DNA from: Heliocybe sulcata
Lineage: Eukaryota > Basidiomycota > Agaricomycetes > Gloeophyllales > Gloeophyllaceae
Reading direction: 5' to 3'
Assembly (NCBI GenBank): GCA_004369045.1
Contig: ML213518.1
Coordinates: 722,567-771,455, forward strand
Length of the DNA stretch: 48,889 nt
The notes under the pieces were generated by a model. That model had not been told where the DNA came from. It ran no database searches and worked only from the letters and a program-made list of their open reading frames with translations. The translations under genes were made by a program, and so were the position numbers. Of this stretch, positions 8,859-20,203 are shown one piece after another; positions within the stretch are counted from its first letter, which is position 1; every line of letters begins with the position of its first letter.

Positions 8859-11800
8859 TCACCTCTCCCCGGAACCCCGACTCTCCTCACCTTCACAAGC
8901 AATCCAGCAAAAATGCCCACATCCCGCCGCACACGGACGCCCGCTCAACTTTGTCATCCTCCCCGCTCTGCTTCCTGCACTCCCGCTCCCACTGGCACTC
9001 GTCCTCGTCCCTTCCCACTCGTCCTCAGCAGCTAGAGGACTCCCTTTCCTCGTGGGCGGCCTCCCACGCGGTTCAGACGACGGCAACTCGACCAACGGAC
9101 GTTGAGAGTAGTATTCCCGGTAGCACGACTGATGCCCGCCGTGCGTGCAGACCGCACATTGGAAGAGAAGCGTTTTGACCGGGAGGTGGCTGTCCAAGCA
9201 ATGAGTCAACACGTCCAGACTGACCTAATAACAGGCTGCTTACCATATCGAACATCTACTGAACGCTGCCTGACAGGAGGTGCAGTACGGTCTTCTACTG
9301 GATCCCGATGCAAAGATAGGTTTACGGCACCGTCCACAAGACAGATGCACCGTGGTCTGCACCTGCATGACCGGTCATCAACTCAACAACCATGCACGTC
9401 CTAACGGAGACTGACCCTCGTCGTAACCTGGACATCTTCAAGCTTCGCATATTTTCGTATATACGCGGCCGGTGCATGAAGCCTAAGCCTCGAAAGGATC
9501 TCTGCTTTCTTTTGTTACCACATGGTATTAGAGGTGAATGATCCGGCACGTACCAGTGTATGCCTCCAAGAACCTCACTGTCCTCTCCTTTCCGATCGCC
9601 AGTTCCTGAGGTGCAACCAAGCACATGAGCGCGCACATCTGAACGTCTCCCTACACCACAAGGTCTCAATTGACTCACTCTTCACCCACTTCATCCACTC
9701 ACCGTATCAGCAAATGCCTCCAGCCCCTCCCTAACCGCCCGCCACGCCACGTCCCTAATCATCCTCTCCCTATCCTTAATCTCTTCCCTCTCCTTCTCTC
9801 TCCCCCTTCCCCGACCATGTTCCGCCTGTCCACGCCCCTCATTATACTCACTCGACATCGCCCGACTCGTCTGCCGCGTATGGCTCGGCGACGTCGCCCG
9901 ACTACTCCCGCTCACCCTACTCATCCTGCTCCTCCTCCCAACCCCACCCACACTCCTCACATCCCTCACCGCCTCCTCCCTCCCGGCCTGATTCGCACCA
10001 GGCTCGGCAACAACCGTCCGAACACTGCTACAAGACTCCTGCCTGGACACCGCCGGCCTCATCACCACCGACGCAGCCGAGCTGCTCGCAGCAGCAAGAC
10101 TCGCAATCGTCGAGCTCCGGCTCCTCTGCGCCCTCCTCCGGCTCCGCGATACCGACCGCCTGCTCCTCCTCTCGGGCGAGCTGTTCTCATTCTCCGACGC
10201 GCCTTCAGTATCCGTAGATGCCGGCGACGGCGTATCGTCTTCCTCCTCCTCTTCTTCGTCTTCGTCTTCATTAGCCCACTCCTCCGACCCGCGTGACAGC
10301 GGACTGGGCGTGTGCGCCAGCGAATAACTCGTCTGCGACGAATGGCTCGCGCGGCTGGGACTCGGACTCGGACTCGGATCCTCCCTCACAACCTCCACCT
10401 CCGCCATCACCTCCCCCTCCTCCTCCCCCTCCGAATCCGAATCATCCAGCGCCCCCTCGCCCACATGCCTCAAACTGCTCACATGACTCTTAACACTATC
10501 GCTCGGACTCTCGCTCTCCCTACTGATCGCCACACTCGGCCGCCGATAAATCGACACCGATCGCGGCTTGAACAAGCTCGTGCTCGAGTCCCTCCTCGGC
10601 GCGGGCGGCGGGAGCGCGACGTTCACCTTCCTCGGGCTCGGCGACGTCGACGACGCTGGCGTGTTTCGCCGCTGAGGCGGGTACGTCGTGTGCTCGCTGC
10701 CATGCGCGGAGCCTGGTCCTCTGCTGGGGCTGCGGCTGCTGGGCTCGTGTTGCGCGGCAGGGTCGGAGGAGGATGCACGCCGGCTAGACATGCCTGACCG
10801 AGGCGCCTTCTTGAGAATCGGGATAGACGCGGGTGCGGACATGGAGTGTGGAAGGGGCGGGGAGATTAGGGATGTGGGTGTCAGAGGCGGGGTGGGCGGT
10901 GCTTGAGGCACCAAGTCGGTCAGAAGGGAGGCCATTAGTAACCAGGTATGCGCTGCTTCGACTTTCCCAACCGAAAATGCGAGCTGAGAGGAAGTTAGAC
11001 GGAGCGTACCATGAAAATTAGTCAACTTACTTCCGCATTTTGCTGGCAGAGACTGATCCTATCCGATCCCGTAATAACATACCCCTTTGCGAGCGTGATG
11101 AGCGCTTCGGTGTCCTCAAGCATGTCGTCCGTAACGAACGCGCCAACAGTCTGCAGGGCCGGGAAGTAAGGTGCGTCGCCCAGCGCCTTGAGCTTCGACC
11201 CCCGCTCCTGCGCCGCATGCCCCTTTTCTGGATCACTGAAAAACGTTCACGCTTAAGCAAGGGCGCAGGGATATTACGGCATGAATAGAAGACTCACATA
11301 TCATCATACGGGACCTCCCACATCGGCCTCTTGTCGGCAACAAACGCTAAAGCCCCAGCAGCCTGCCAGTCCATAGCGACCCTCGGGATTGCATCTAGCG
11401 GCCTTATCGAGTGCCTCACGTCCAGCTGCGAGAACGTCCCGCTCGAATGGTGGGCCCACAATGCATGGGAGTCTTTCCAGACGAGGTCTACGTTCGCCCA
11501 GTCCGTTAGCCATCTCCAGTACACTCACATATCAGCGTGATGTCAAACGCACCTGTAGCATCACCGTCGACCGCACTCCCCACAATCTGCCACTTCGCGA
11601 TGCTCCCCCTCCTCACGTCCCAAATCTCAATCTCGTCCGCGCGGTCCTCAGCCCCTGTGCCCTCGTCAGCATTCGAGACGACCGCGACCTCGCACTCGTA
11701 CGACGGTCTCCAGAGCACGGAGCGGACGGGGAAAGAGGTGCTGAGCATGTAGGTTGGTCTGTGCGGCATGTGGCCTGTGTTGCGGGCAGCGCTGAGGTCC

Positions 11801-13077
11801 CACACCTGCACAAGTCAGCATCACTCGCTGCAAACCCAGTTTGTAGGTTCTCACCTTGACGCACCGATCCATACCGCCGCTGACGAGCCATCCGCCTCTG
11901 GGCTCGCTATCTAAGGAGGCGACGCCACCGACACCTGAATTTCCTCCACCTCCACCTTCGCCTGCCCCCAGCCCCGTACCGAAGGAACTGCCGCTGGAGG
12001 AGTACGTCGTCGGCATGCACCAGTCAAGTGACAAGATTGGCCCTGCGTGAGCGACAGGGAGGATGTCTAGCTGGCCCATTTGGCCCTTCTGTAAGTCGTA
12101 CCTATCATATCGACCCATCGTGAGTGCGTCTTAACGCGATATATGTCTCAGACGGCTAACCGCAGTATGGTGCCGTTGTCGAGGCCGACCATGGCTTCGA
12201 GGGGTCTCGCTGAGCTTGGGGAGAGGACCACGGTGCGCACAGCAGAGCGTAGACGGATTCGATTGATGGAGCGGGACATTGTCCGGAGGTCCTGGGGGTT
12301 TGTGAGGGAAGGCTGGGAAGGGTGAGCAGGGGGGACGCACCCATACGCGGAGGTTTTCGTCCGCTGAGGCGGTAACGCAGTAATAGGGGACCATGTGGGA
12401 GTAGGCGATCTTGTGTATGGAGCGGGTGTGATCCTTCGTTTTGCGCTCTGCAGCAGTGTTACCACTTCCAGTTGATGATCGATATCTTTTTCAGCGAAAT
12501 ATTCACCATATTTCGAGGAACCCGACTTATTGAGGTCCCACATAATCAGTTCGCCATTTCGCGCGCTTGTTAGGATCTTATTATTGTAGACTGAGGATAG
12601 TATATGTGCATAATATCGATACAGAAATGAGCGCCGTACCTCCGTGGCCCCATACTACATCTGTACTTGCGCTATCGATCTTCAGACCGCTTCCAGTCCA
12701 TAGATTGCGCGACGCGTCAATCCTGTGCCCTCCATCGCCTATCGCGTGCTTATGCTCGTGGGACGAGCCTTCGTTGGAGGGCTCGGATAGACGTAGTATG
12801 CGGAGAGCTTCCAAGGGACAGCTCCTGCATCATGATTGTTGTAAGAGGGACCAGAGTACGCACTGTCTTGTCCGGCTACTGCACATCGAACCCCGTCCTC
12901 GCTCTTCGCAATTGCGCCTACACCTCCGGATGTTGCCCTTGGTAGGCGGACCGTCCGCGTTGGACCTCTGTAACCGTGATCACGGGCGTCGGAGTACATA
13001 TCAGCAATACTGAAAGAGGAAGCCCCGGGGATGTGGATGGATGGTCTGCGCGGCGATGGCTTAGTGGTAGAAAGCAT
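8859..13077 (-). CDS. RTC1: RTC1/WDR24 homologue, SEA (GATOR2) complex WD40-RING protein
   Basis: Fourteen exons: 13077-12864, 12807-12640, 12590-12507, 12447-12341, 12291-12161, 12101-11855, 11805-11529, 11487-11298, 11235-11031, 10983-9703, 9650-9554, 9501-9416, 9362-9244, 9189-8859 (1178 aa). The N-terminal 400 residues are WD40 repeats (VWGHGVYNNKIL, GELIMWDLNKSG, CVTASADENLRVW, LVSGGMDRCVKVWDL, IEIWDVRRG). SGTFSQLDVRH and PMWEVPYDD follow, then GDVQMCALMCLVAP. The C-terminus carries paired cysteines (CGRCRKPIF, CTSCQ, CAVCTHGGHQSCY, CAAGCGHFC), the WDR24-type zinc/RING module. In yeast and animals this protein sits in SEACAT/GATOR2 at the vacuole or lysosome and counteracts the TORC1 inhibitor. 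Exon 10 (427 codons) is mostly a Ser/Pro/Glu-rich low-complexity insertion. The exon 7/8 intron (11488-11528, 41 bp, donor GTGAGT, CTAAC branch) is the least certain junction. Confidence 0.93.
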
Positions 13078-14173
13078 GGTTCGACTGGACACTCCGCGAT
13101 TTGCTGTACGTAGTTGATCACGGAAGTAGTGTCATAGGCGTAGACTGAGTATTCGATTTCTTCTTAAAGTGCTCGTATAATCGACTAGAGTAAGGCTGGC
13201 GCGGATGAGCTCAGGTTCCGTAGACGGTATATCAAGCAAGTAGTGGCAAGCTCCTGGCCAGGGTCCGTAAGACAAGTTGGAGTCTAGTTATCTTCCGTCA
13301 GACCAAAATAGGAGGATATGTGTAGTCTAGCTATGCAGGATACATCAGCAAGTTGCAGTAAGGCAGACGATACGGTCAGTAGCGAGAGAAGGAGGGCGCG
13401 CGAATTAAGCTGAAGCTTGGCTTCAAGGAAATTCAATGATCGTGGGAAATTGAGACTGCTTTGCCTTGACTTCAGCTCTCTTCAGCTAAACCTTCATCCT
13501 GGCGTGTAACAGCGGCGTTGTCCTTCAATATCTCGACCGCTGCCTAGCCATGGTCCGACACCGACCCTCTACCCGCTGGTGATTGCAAGCTCTGAAAAAT
13601 CTTGCCATAAGGTTGTGTTTCTACCTCTCGTGGACGGCTGGGTCGCACTCACTGGGTTCACGCTCCCAGCAGCCATGTTCACAGGCGCTGTATTGCTTCC
13701 GAATCTCTGCTGTATAGCCTCACAAATGCGTCAGTCATTGCGGAATACAGCACAGGCATCTCCTCTATGCGAGAGCGCGCAGCTGTGCATGCACCGCGAA
13801 GGCCTTCTTCTGATGATCTCGGAATATGCCTTGCCTTCGCGTGTCTTCCCAGTTTCTCATCTGGACAGTGGCAGCTCAGCTTCACAGCAAAGCTACGTAC
13901 AAGAAGTGCTATATCTAGGGCTTTATCGAGGCTATGTATGTACCACGGCCATGCGAATGCTAAATGAGTGAGGGAACGTCTGTATTCCGTCTGCTGCGCA
14001 CAGGGACCGGTTCATATTCCTCGCCGCTGCTATGTTACACAGCATTCCTCCTTATCCCAGTTAATCTCCCATTGCATAGCGTTCCGCACCGATTGGACGT
14101 TATAACCTGGCCTCGCCACTGAAGCGTTCTTCCCCACACCCCTTAGATCTCCCCCAAACCAGGCTGCGTGTAC
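13078..14173. other. Divergent intergenic region
   Basis: This separates the divergent RTC1 gene (minus) and the next plus-strand gene and must hold both promoters. A 130-codon ORF at 13579-13971 begins on GTG and has no recognisable domain. A degenerate inverted motif (AGCTGAAG at about 13409, CTTCAGCT at about 13470) is present. GTTATAACC at 14099-14107 could be a TATA-like element for the plus-strand gene. Confidence 0.45.
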
Positions 14174-16920
14174 ATGACTTGGAAGTCGGAGCTCGATACG
14201 TTCTGGAACACGTACCGGAAGGAGATGGCGTCCCTAGGCCTTGGGACCGCCCTCTGGCAGCCCAGCCCTCCCATCGATACCAACACGGGCAGCTATGTCT
14301 ACAAGCAGGTCGAGGCAGGGGACGTGGGCTTCATACACGCTGGTGTATTCAACCGGCTCTTTAACATTTTCCTTCCCGAAGATCATGAGTGGCAGCAGAC
14401 TTTCGGCGTCCCCCATGGCTTCAAACCTCTGAAAGTCCCGGGACGGCACCACTGGACATCAGCTGAGAGTTTTCTCAAGGAACTGGCTCCGCTAGGAGGA
14501 ACGCTAGGACCTGCACCGTTGCATTCCGAAAGCGTCAAATGTCACAAGGTCACTCTCGATGTTGAGGGCAATTCGTGAGTCTGGTACTATTCGCTCTTCG
14601 TCTCGATATTGTTAACAAATATGCACAAGCTCCATCCCGATACCTGCTATTCAATTCAAGTTCTCATGCACCAAGCAAGCAGGTGCCGCTCTCGTGCTTC
14701 CTCACCGGGCCGAGCGATACGATACTATGAGGAGCAAGCTAATGGAGAAGTATATGACGGATAACTGGGAATCATGGCTTGACTTCACGGAGAGACTTGG
14801 GATGGATGTGGAACTCCAAGATTTATACCTTGTGACCGGATGCGACCGCACAGACGAGTGGGCAATGGCCGCGTTTCGACGATCTGAGTCCGAGATTGCG
14901 GCATCGGCGACCATTATAGTCCCGGGAGCCGCCAACGTCACCGCAGCCTTCAGCTGCAAATGGGAAACCACGTCCTCAGTACTGCACAACACTGGACCCT
15001 ACCGTCCGACATCTTCCACGCCGACAGACGACTCTAGCCAACGGGATAAGGCGACTTTATGCAACCAGACGGTGTTTATCCGCGGGTATCGAATGAAGAA
15101 GAGAAAGAACTGGAAAGGCAAACAGGTCGCTCCAGTAGTTATCCGAGCTAGCGCTGGGTATGATGAGAGGGACCTGGGACCCGGAGATGATGAGGGATCC
15201 GCCGGGTGCTCATCCAGCACATCTTCAGATGAAGAGGACGACACGAGACAGGATATTCCTGATCCAAAAGTCCGTCATTATTTTAAGTTTTCCGCGAGCA
15301 AACTAATTCACAGCGTACACAGGATGTCAATCTCTTGGATCCGGTTCTGGATTACATACTTCAGGTGAGCCTGGCCTGGCGTCAGAAGAAGACCTGCTCA
15401 CTGGTTTACAGTCTTGTCCCGAGGCTGACGTTGCCATCGCCCACGATGAAGACATATACCCGTACATCATGGTGAGTAGGGGTGCTGCCCCTCACAGGTA
15501 ATGTCCCTCCCAAACCTGCTGAAAATGGCATCCGAACAGGGAATGTACGACCCCGATGTAATTCTTTCACGCATGGTATGCGCAGGACGCAGGACGATCT
15601 CGGAAAATGGAGGTCGGTACGACTGTTAGCTAACTGGTACAATACTGACTATTCCCCATAGTCGCTTGCCTCCAGTCCGATGTTGGCTTATCCCTGAGCG
15701 TCTCTCCTCCACAGGCCACATCCTGGGCCTCACGGAGTGCGAACAAGACCGCTCCGTGGATGCAAATCCCGTCCGGCTTACGCTTCAAGCCCGATTCGGG
15801 CTGGAAAGGTCTTGCACCTGTGCATGACGCCGAGTTGGAATGTGCACCCTCTAATAGCGCTGGGCGTTTCGATTCTGCTCACTGGATTACCAAAAAATGG
15901 CCAGCGAATGGTTCACGCGAACTGCCTTGGCGCTTTTCTGCCACTGCAGACGGTCTTGGAAGACCGATTCTTCCAGGAATGTCACGCGGCGTCCGTCTTC
16001 GCGACGAGTACCAGAGACTCCTAAGATTTACTCCCAGGTTGTGTAACTACTACGTCAACGAAAGGGTGCACGCTGACGGATGCAACTTATACAGTCACAC
16101 AGTAGATCCCTCCTCGGTTTCTACATCGGCGGTCCACCCTGGCCCTTGGCGTCTTGGAGACATTGAATTGGTTGACCCCGCCAGTAGTATGTGCACGGTT
16201 GATCTCATGCTACCTCAAGAATGCCTTGCTGTGATCGGGGCACAGATTGCACTGGACCCAAATATAGCGACACGAGGACGGGTGAAGGTCGTTAAGGTAT
16301 GGCTTTCACGGTGATCAATGATAGTAAGCTGCGACTTAGCTTCTTGTCATCGGCAGGTAATTGTTCAAGGAAACAGCCTGCGGCGCTCTCCCCAGTCCTT
16401 GCCCGTCTCGCCAGGGATATTATTCGACGTTGCGCCCTCATCCATATCCATATTTGTTAGCCCTCCTGGTATCAACAGGGAGATGCTGTACGGAAATCTC
16501 GTAATTGGTATTGATTCAGGGAAACGAGACGGATGGAACGTGCTCCAGGTACGCTTTGCGTGGCCATGCCAGGTGCGGCGCGACGGTTTGCTAATGTTGG
16601 CGACAGATATTCCCTGAGGAGTACCTTCTCTGGCCGGATCCTTTGGATCACCACGTTTCTCGATCAACAAGCTTCGATATCACCCGCTTCAGCTCCGCCA
16701 AATTCATCTTCTATCACCTTCACACCAAGAAAAAGACGCTCTCGCCAGTGACGCTCGTATGTGGCCCTCACCAGATTTACTTCCAGCGGCCCCTAATACT
16801 TCTTACTCATAGCCTGCTCAAGTCGCGGACTCCCTTCGCCAACATCGTGTCTGTCATAGTGCGCTCACAATCGTGTGTCCCGAGAATTATGTTTGTATGC
16901 TCCATTCTGACCTTAAGTAG
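14174..16920 (+). CDS. Agaricomycete-expanded family protein of unknown function (LVTGCD motif)
   Basis: Ten-exon model: 14174-14574, 14630-15269, 15323-15364, 15412-15471, 15540-15612, 15662-16037, 16095-16296, 16357-16548, 16607-16756, 16813-16920 (747 aa, closes in frame). The first about 430 residues show a layout I know from many Agaricomycete predicted proteins without a named domain: GDVGFIHAGVFNRLFNI, VPHGFKPLKVPG, LYLVTGCDRTDEWAMA, FIRGYRM, an acidic/serine stretch, then a late ADVAIAHDEDI. The remaining about 320 residues (from exon 5) are not recognised. They could be a lineage-specific extension or a second gene joined here, although the splice sites and phases are consistent throughout. 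The start is the first ATG in frame; no signal peptide or membrane helix is seen. The family is certain, the function unknown, and the 3' half of the model tentative. Confidence 0.6.
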
Positions 16921-18152
16921 GAGACCTGGTCGAGTTGTCCTCTACCTGCGGACACGTCGCGCGCCTCGCTCGCGACCGAGCTGTGTTTCCCAAGCTCACT
17001 AAGCGACTCCTCCGAGAGACGCAGTCTACACCGTACCTCACTCGGCGGGTGCTCGGTCCTCAATCGAATACCTCAAGAATCGTCAATGCTTGACGACCAA
17101 GACGATCGCTCTCACGGCACGGAGCACAAGGCCGCATACTAGCTATAGTAAAAAGGAGGTACGTCGGTTGTTGGACAATACTGAAACGAACGTGTATGTC
17201 CTCTAGGCACCGATTATGGTCCAACAACCTTCGGGTATTGTCCAACAACCGACGTACCTCCTTTTTACTAGTATGCGGTCTTGTGCTCCGTGCCGTGAGA
17301 GCGATCGTCTTGGTCGTTCGTGCTATGAGAAGTGATGATCATCGTAGACTTCCTGTTACTATACAAGCAAATGTCGTATAATTTGTACAGTTAGTACTTC
17401 CGCTGCATAAGCACCGTTATTCCTATTCCTAAGGGTATCGATCCCCAAAGGTAGTTGACATGCCAGTGTCAGCTGGTAAGTGGAACGGTTGAGCAGTGAT
17501 TAATTTATATCACACACGCATCTGCGGCGAGCTCGAGTCTTACAGCTGCGGTCCCAGAATCGAGATGCTAAAGCAGCTTGAGTACTAAGAATTGGTGAGC
17601 GCGTACCGCTGCGTGAAGCACTGGGAACTAGTGCTGTGTGGAAGCAGGACCTTAAACATGTACCAGCTCTCACACTCTGATGCGAGGCCGCTACAGGAAT
17701 ATGGTGTCATGAAGGGATAACCTACCTCCAGGCGGGTCTAATATCCGTGTCAACCGACCGAACAAACGTCATGCATTAGGTGAAGCGGCAGTGTGGGTGC
17801 GAGGCAGAATAAACTAGGTAAGTACTCTGGGCATTGACGACGCTCACAACTTTTGCTATGGAATATAATTCATAGAGGAAGCAATACTTTTACCGTCGAT
17901 ACCGTAACATTTGCAAAAAGAAGACATAAACTTACAATAACCATGTACATCCTTGGCATAAAAGTTTCAAGCCTCACGCGTGTTTCCGATGTATATGTTC
18001 ACGTCCTCGATGCCTGCTGTCATGAGTACATCAAAGTCTACGTCTGACTGCGAGAAAACGGACTGGTGCGGAGTACATGATTACTTGGAGGTTGAACTCC
18101 TATAAAGCGGCCATCGACCAACTCTGTGAGAGAGACGGCGAGGAAAGCCCCT
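16921..18152. other. Gene-free stretch carrying a palindrome
   Basis: Between converging transcripts (unknown-family gene, plus; O-methyltransferase, minus). Apart from the long inverted repeat at 17093-17317 I see no gene or other organised feature. Confidence 0.5.
17093..17317. repeat. Near-perfect long inverted repeat (83-89 bp arms, 53 bp spacer)
   Basis: The left arm 17093-17181 and right arm 17235-17317 are reverse complements over 83 positions, with one mismatch and a 6-bp insertion (CTATAG) in the left arm. The spacer 17182-17234 holds a further copy of TCCAACAACC that also occurs in the right arm. The outer flanks show no clear target-site duplication. The structure could extrude as a cruciform or be transcribed into a stable stem-loop. 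Confidence 0.9.
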
Positions 18153-20203
18153 TCACGTTAGAGCGAGCTCGGTCAGACCTGTCTCGCCAGAATTGTAGAA
18201 GTTGACGAATTTGAGGCCGACTTTCTTACTATAAAATCAATCAGGAGTGTCTTCCCTCAAGAGTTATGAATCATCGTACCCGAGCTGGATGAACATTTCA
18301 GGAGAACGCTCTCTCGCATTCATCATGGACATCATGTTGATGTCTTCCATGTACACCTTGTATAACCCCGCGCCGAAATTAGGGAGCAACGGTTCTGGTG
18401 CCTGTCATGTCACAAAATGCAATAAGTGGCGCGCCGGAGCTTCAAGCAGACGGGCTATACCCTGTCCAGCGTATATCCTTCCGTCTTACTCGGGAGAACA
18501 TGCTGGTACGTCAGCTCATCTATGATGGTATGCATCTTAGTGGACTCGACCACGCAGAGTACTCCTTACTTACGTATCAGGACACGGCTTGATGGCTTCA
18601 TAGCTTTGCGAATATTAGCCAGTATCTTGAGACAGTCCTCGTCGGGCCAATCATGGCTACTACAGTTGAGCCAGGACGAGCCAATGGCGATCTACAAAAT
18701 GGCTTACAACACTTGGCGAACCTACGTCAAACCATCGATATCAGTGCGGAACGTAGAGGACATCCGACAGACATACGTAGTAGATGTCGCACTCCGGTAC
18801 AGGCCTATCCTTGAAGAAGTCGATTGGGACAAACGTCACTCTACCTGCCTCTATCACGCTTGGGCGTTCTGCGGCCCAAAGCTGCGTCGCACTGCGATAT
18901 GAGCCTCACGCTCGTCTGACGGAGGGGCAATCGGAGACTGACCGCTGTACCGGCAGATACTACGTGCTCAAGGTCTTGGACAACGGCCTTCATATGCGGG
19001 AAGGCCTTCAGCACTGTCAATGCAGCATGCCCCACCCCGCCTCCGACGTCGCATATGACCGTGTTTTCCGGCAAGGACTGCCAAGGGTAAGCTACAGAGG
19101 CTTTTACGACCAGGCGGCTTGAATCAGGGGACCAGACGTACCCTTCGTCAGCAGCCCCAAGCCATTGAACTCGCCAGCTCCAATCATGCCGTGGTCGAAC
19201 CGCTGTCGAAAGGTCTTACAGACTCCACGTTATCCCGCAGAGGGGATGGCTTACCGCCTGTACGGACTTTCCTCTTGCCTGATTTCGTATAAGAAAGATG
19301 TCAGAAACCCTTTCGACTGGGGCCTCAGGTAACGCACATCGTTGGTGAACCAGTCAAAGGCCGACAGACCATGTGCCTTCTTGAACGCCGCCTTCTCTAC
19401 CTCGTAAGAGGATCCGCACTCCGGATCTGAAAGCGCCTGCCATAAATAGGCTCCAGCTTTCATGCACTCGTCCGTCCTGTTCATCAGTCAGTGTTTGCCT
19501 TGCATTTTAGGATCTCGACACGCACGCGTGACCAACATAGCTCGCAATCGGGTCGCTCGAGAGGAGCTTCATACTGAGGCGGTTGTTGGCAAACACATCC
19601 GGTGCGACTTCGAAGTATCAGATGGCTACGTGCTTCACAGGGAGGGAGCACACCTTCGCGATAACAGTGCTGCGACGCGAGCAGACGCAGCACTCTGCCC
19701 AGTTTTCCAGCTTCAATGCCGCATGCTTTGGAGATCTCCGCGATGTGCACGCCTTCGGATTTTCCCAGCAATACATCTGAAACACGAGCGCTGGCTGCGA
19801 CTTCCAGACATGACGATTGGTAGTACTGTCTGCCATGCGTGAGTACGCCGTAGCCCAGGATGAGCAAAGCTTACACAATAGGCTTTCTGTAATGGTGTGT
19901 CGTAGAGTCACCCGCAAAGGTCCAGTGGTAATCACGCACGTTAGATATATAATGAGAAGGCCGGGCCACTGTGGCGCACAGCTGTGCACATGCGCCCTCG
20001 ACTATTTGGACTGCTCTTGTGAGCTGAAGGGTGCTTTTGTCGGTAGAATCGAATGGTCCCGGCTCCGTATCATCAAGAGTCGGTACTCCGCGGCCGGCCG
20101 TCTTGTACTCTGCGACAATATCCTGTACAGTGGAGGAGATCAACTTGAGGAGGCCATCGATGTGCGAGGCATCCTGCGGCAGAGAGTTGGATGCCATGTT
20201 CAT
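18153..20203 (-). CDS. SAM-dependent O-methyltransferase (COMT-like), 13 exons with two microexons
   Basis: Exons: 20203-19940, 19886-19875, 19825-19654, 19607-19526, 19476-19268, 19222-19142, 19091-18943, 18881-18777, 18721-18708, 18656-18574, 18519-18461, 18401-18280, 18228-18153 (475 aa). The N-terminal half is the winged-helix dimerisation region (IAEISKACGIEAGKLGRVLR, LRLLASQHCYRE). The C-terminal half is a Rossmann fold: ICDVGGGVGHAAL (SAM motif I), KAVVQDLEHVV, VTFVPIDFF and VFHDWPDEDCLKIL with the catalytic HD pair. PNFGAGLYKVYMEDINMMSM and KKVGLKFVNFY close it. Such enzymes methylate phenolic or other secondary metabolites in the cytosol; the substrate is not readable from sequence. 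ATG at 20197 is an alternative start. The exon 5/6 junction (19223-19267) uses donor GTCCGT, while a better-looking GTAAGC donor at 19256 would break the frame. Confidence 0.9.

Noticed and set aside
9670-10797. Long plus-strand ORFs opposite RTC1 exon 10
   Set aside because: Pro/Arg/His-rich shadows of the Ser/Glu-rich minus-strand exon, with no splice or start logic.
13579-13971. A 130-codon plus-strand ORF between RTC1 and the unknown-family gene
   Set aside because: It begins on GTG, shows no domain or splice context, and lies in promoter DNA.
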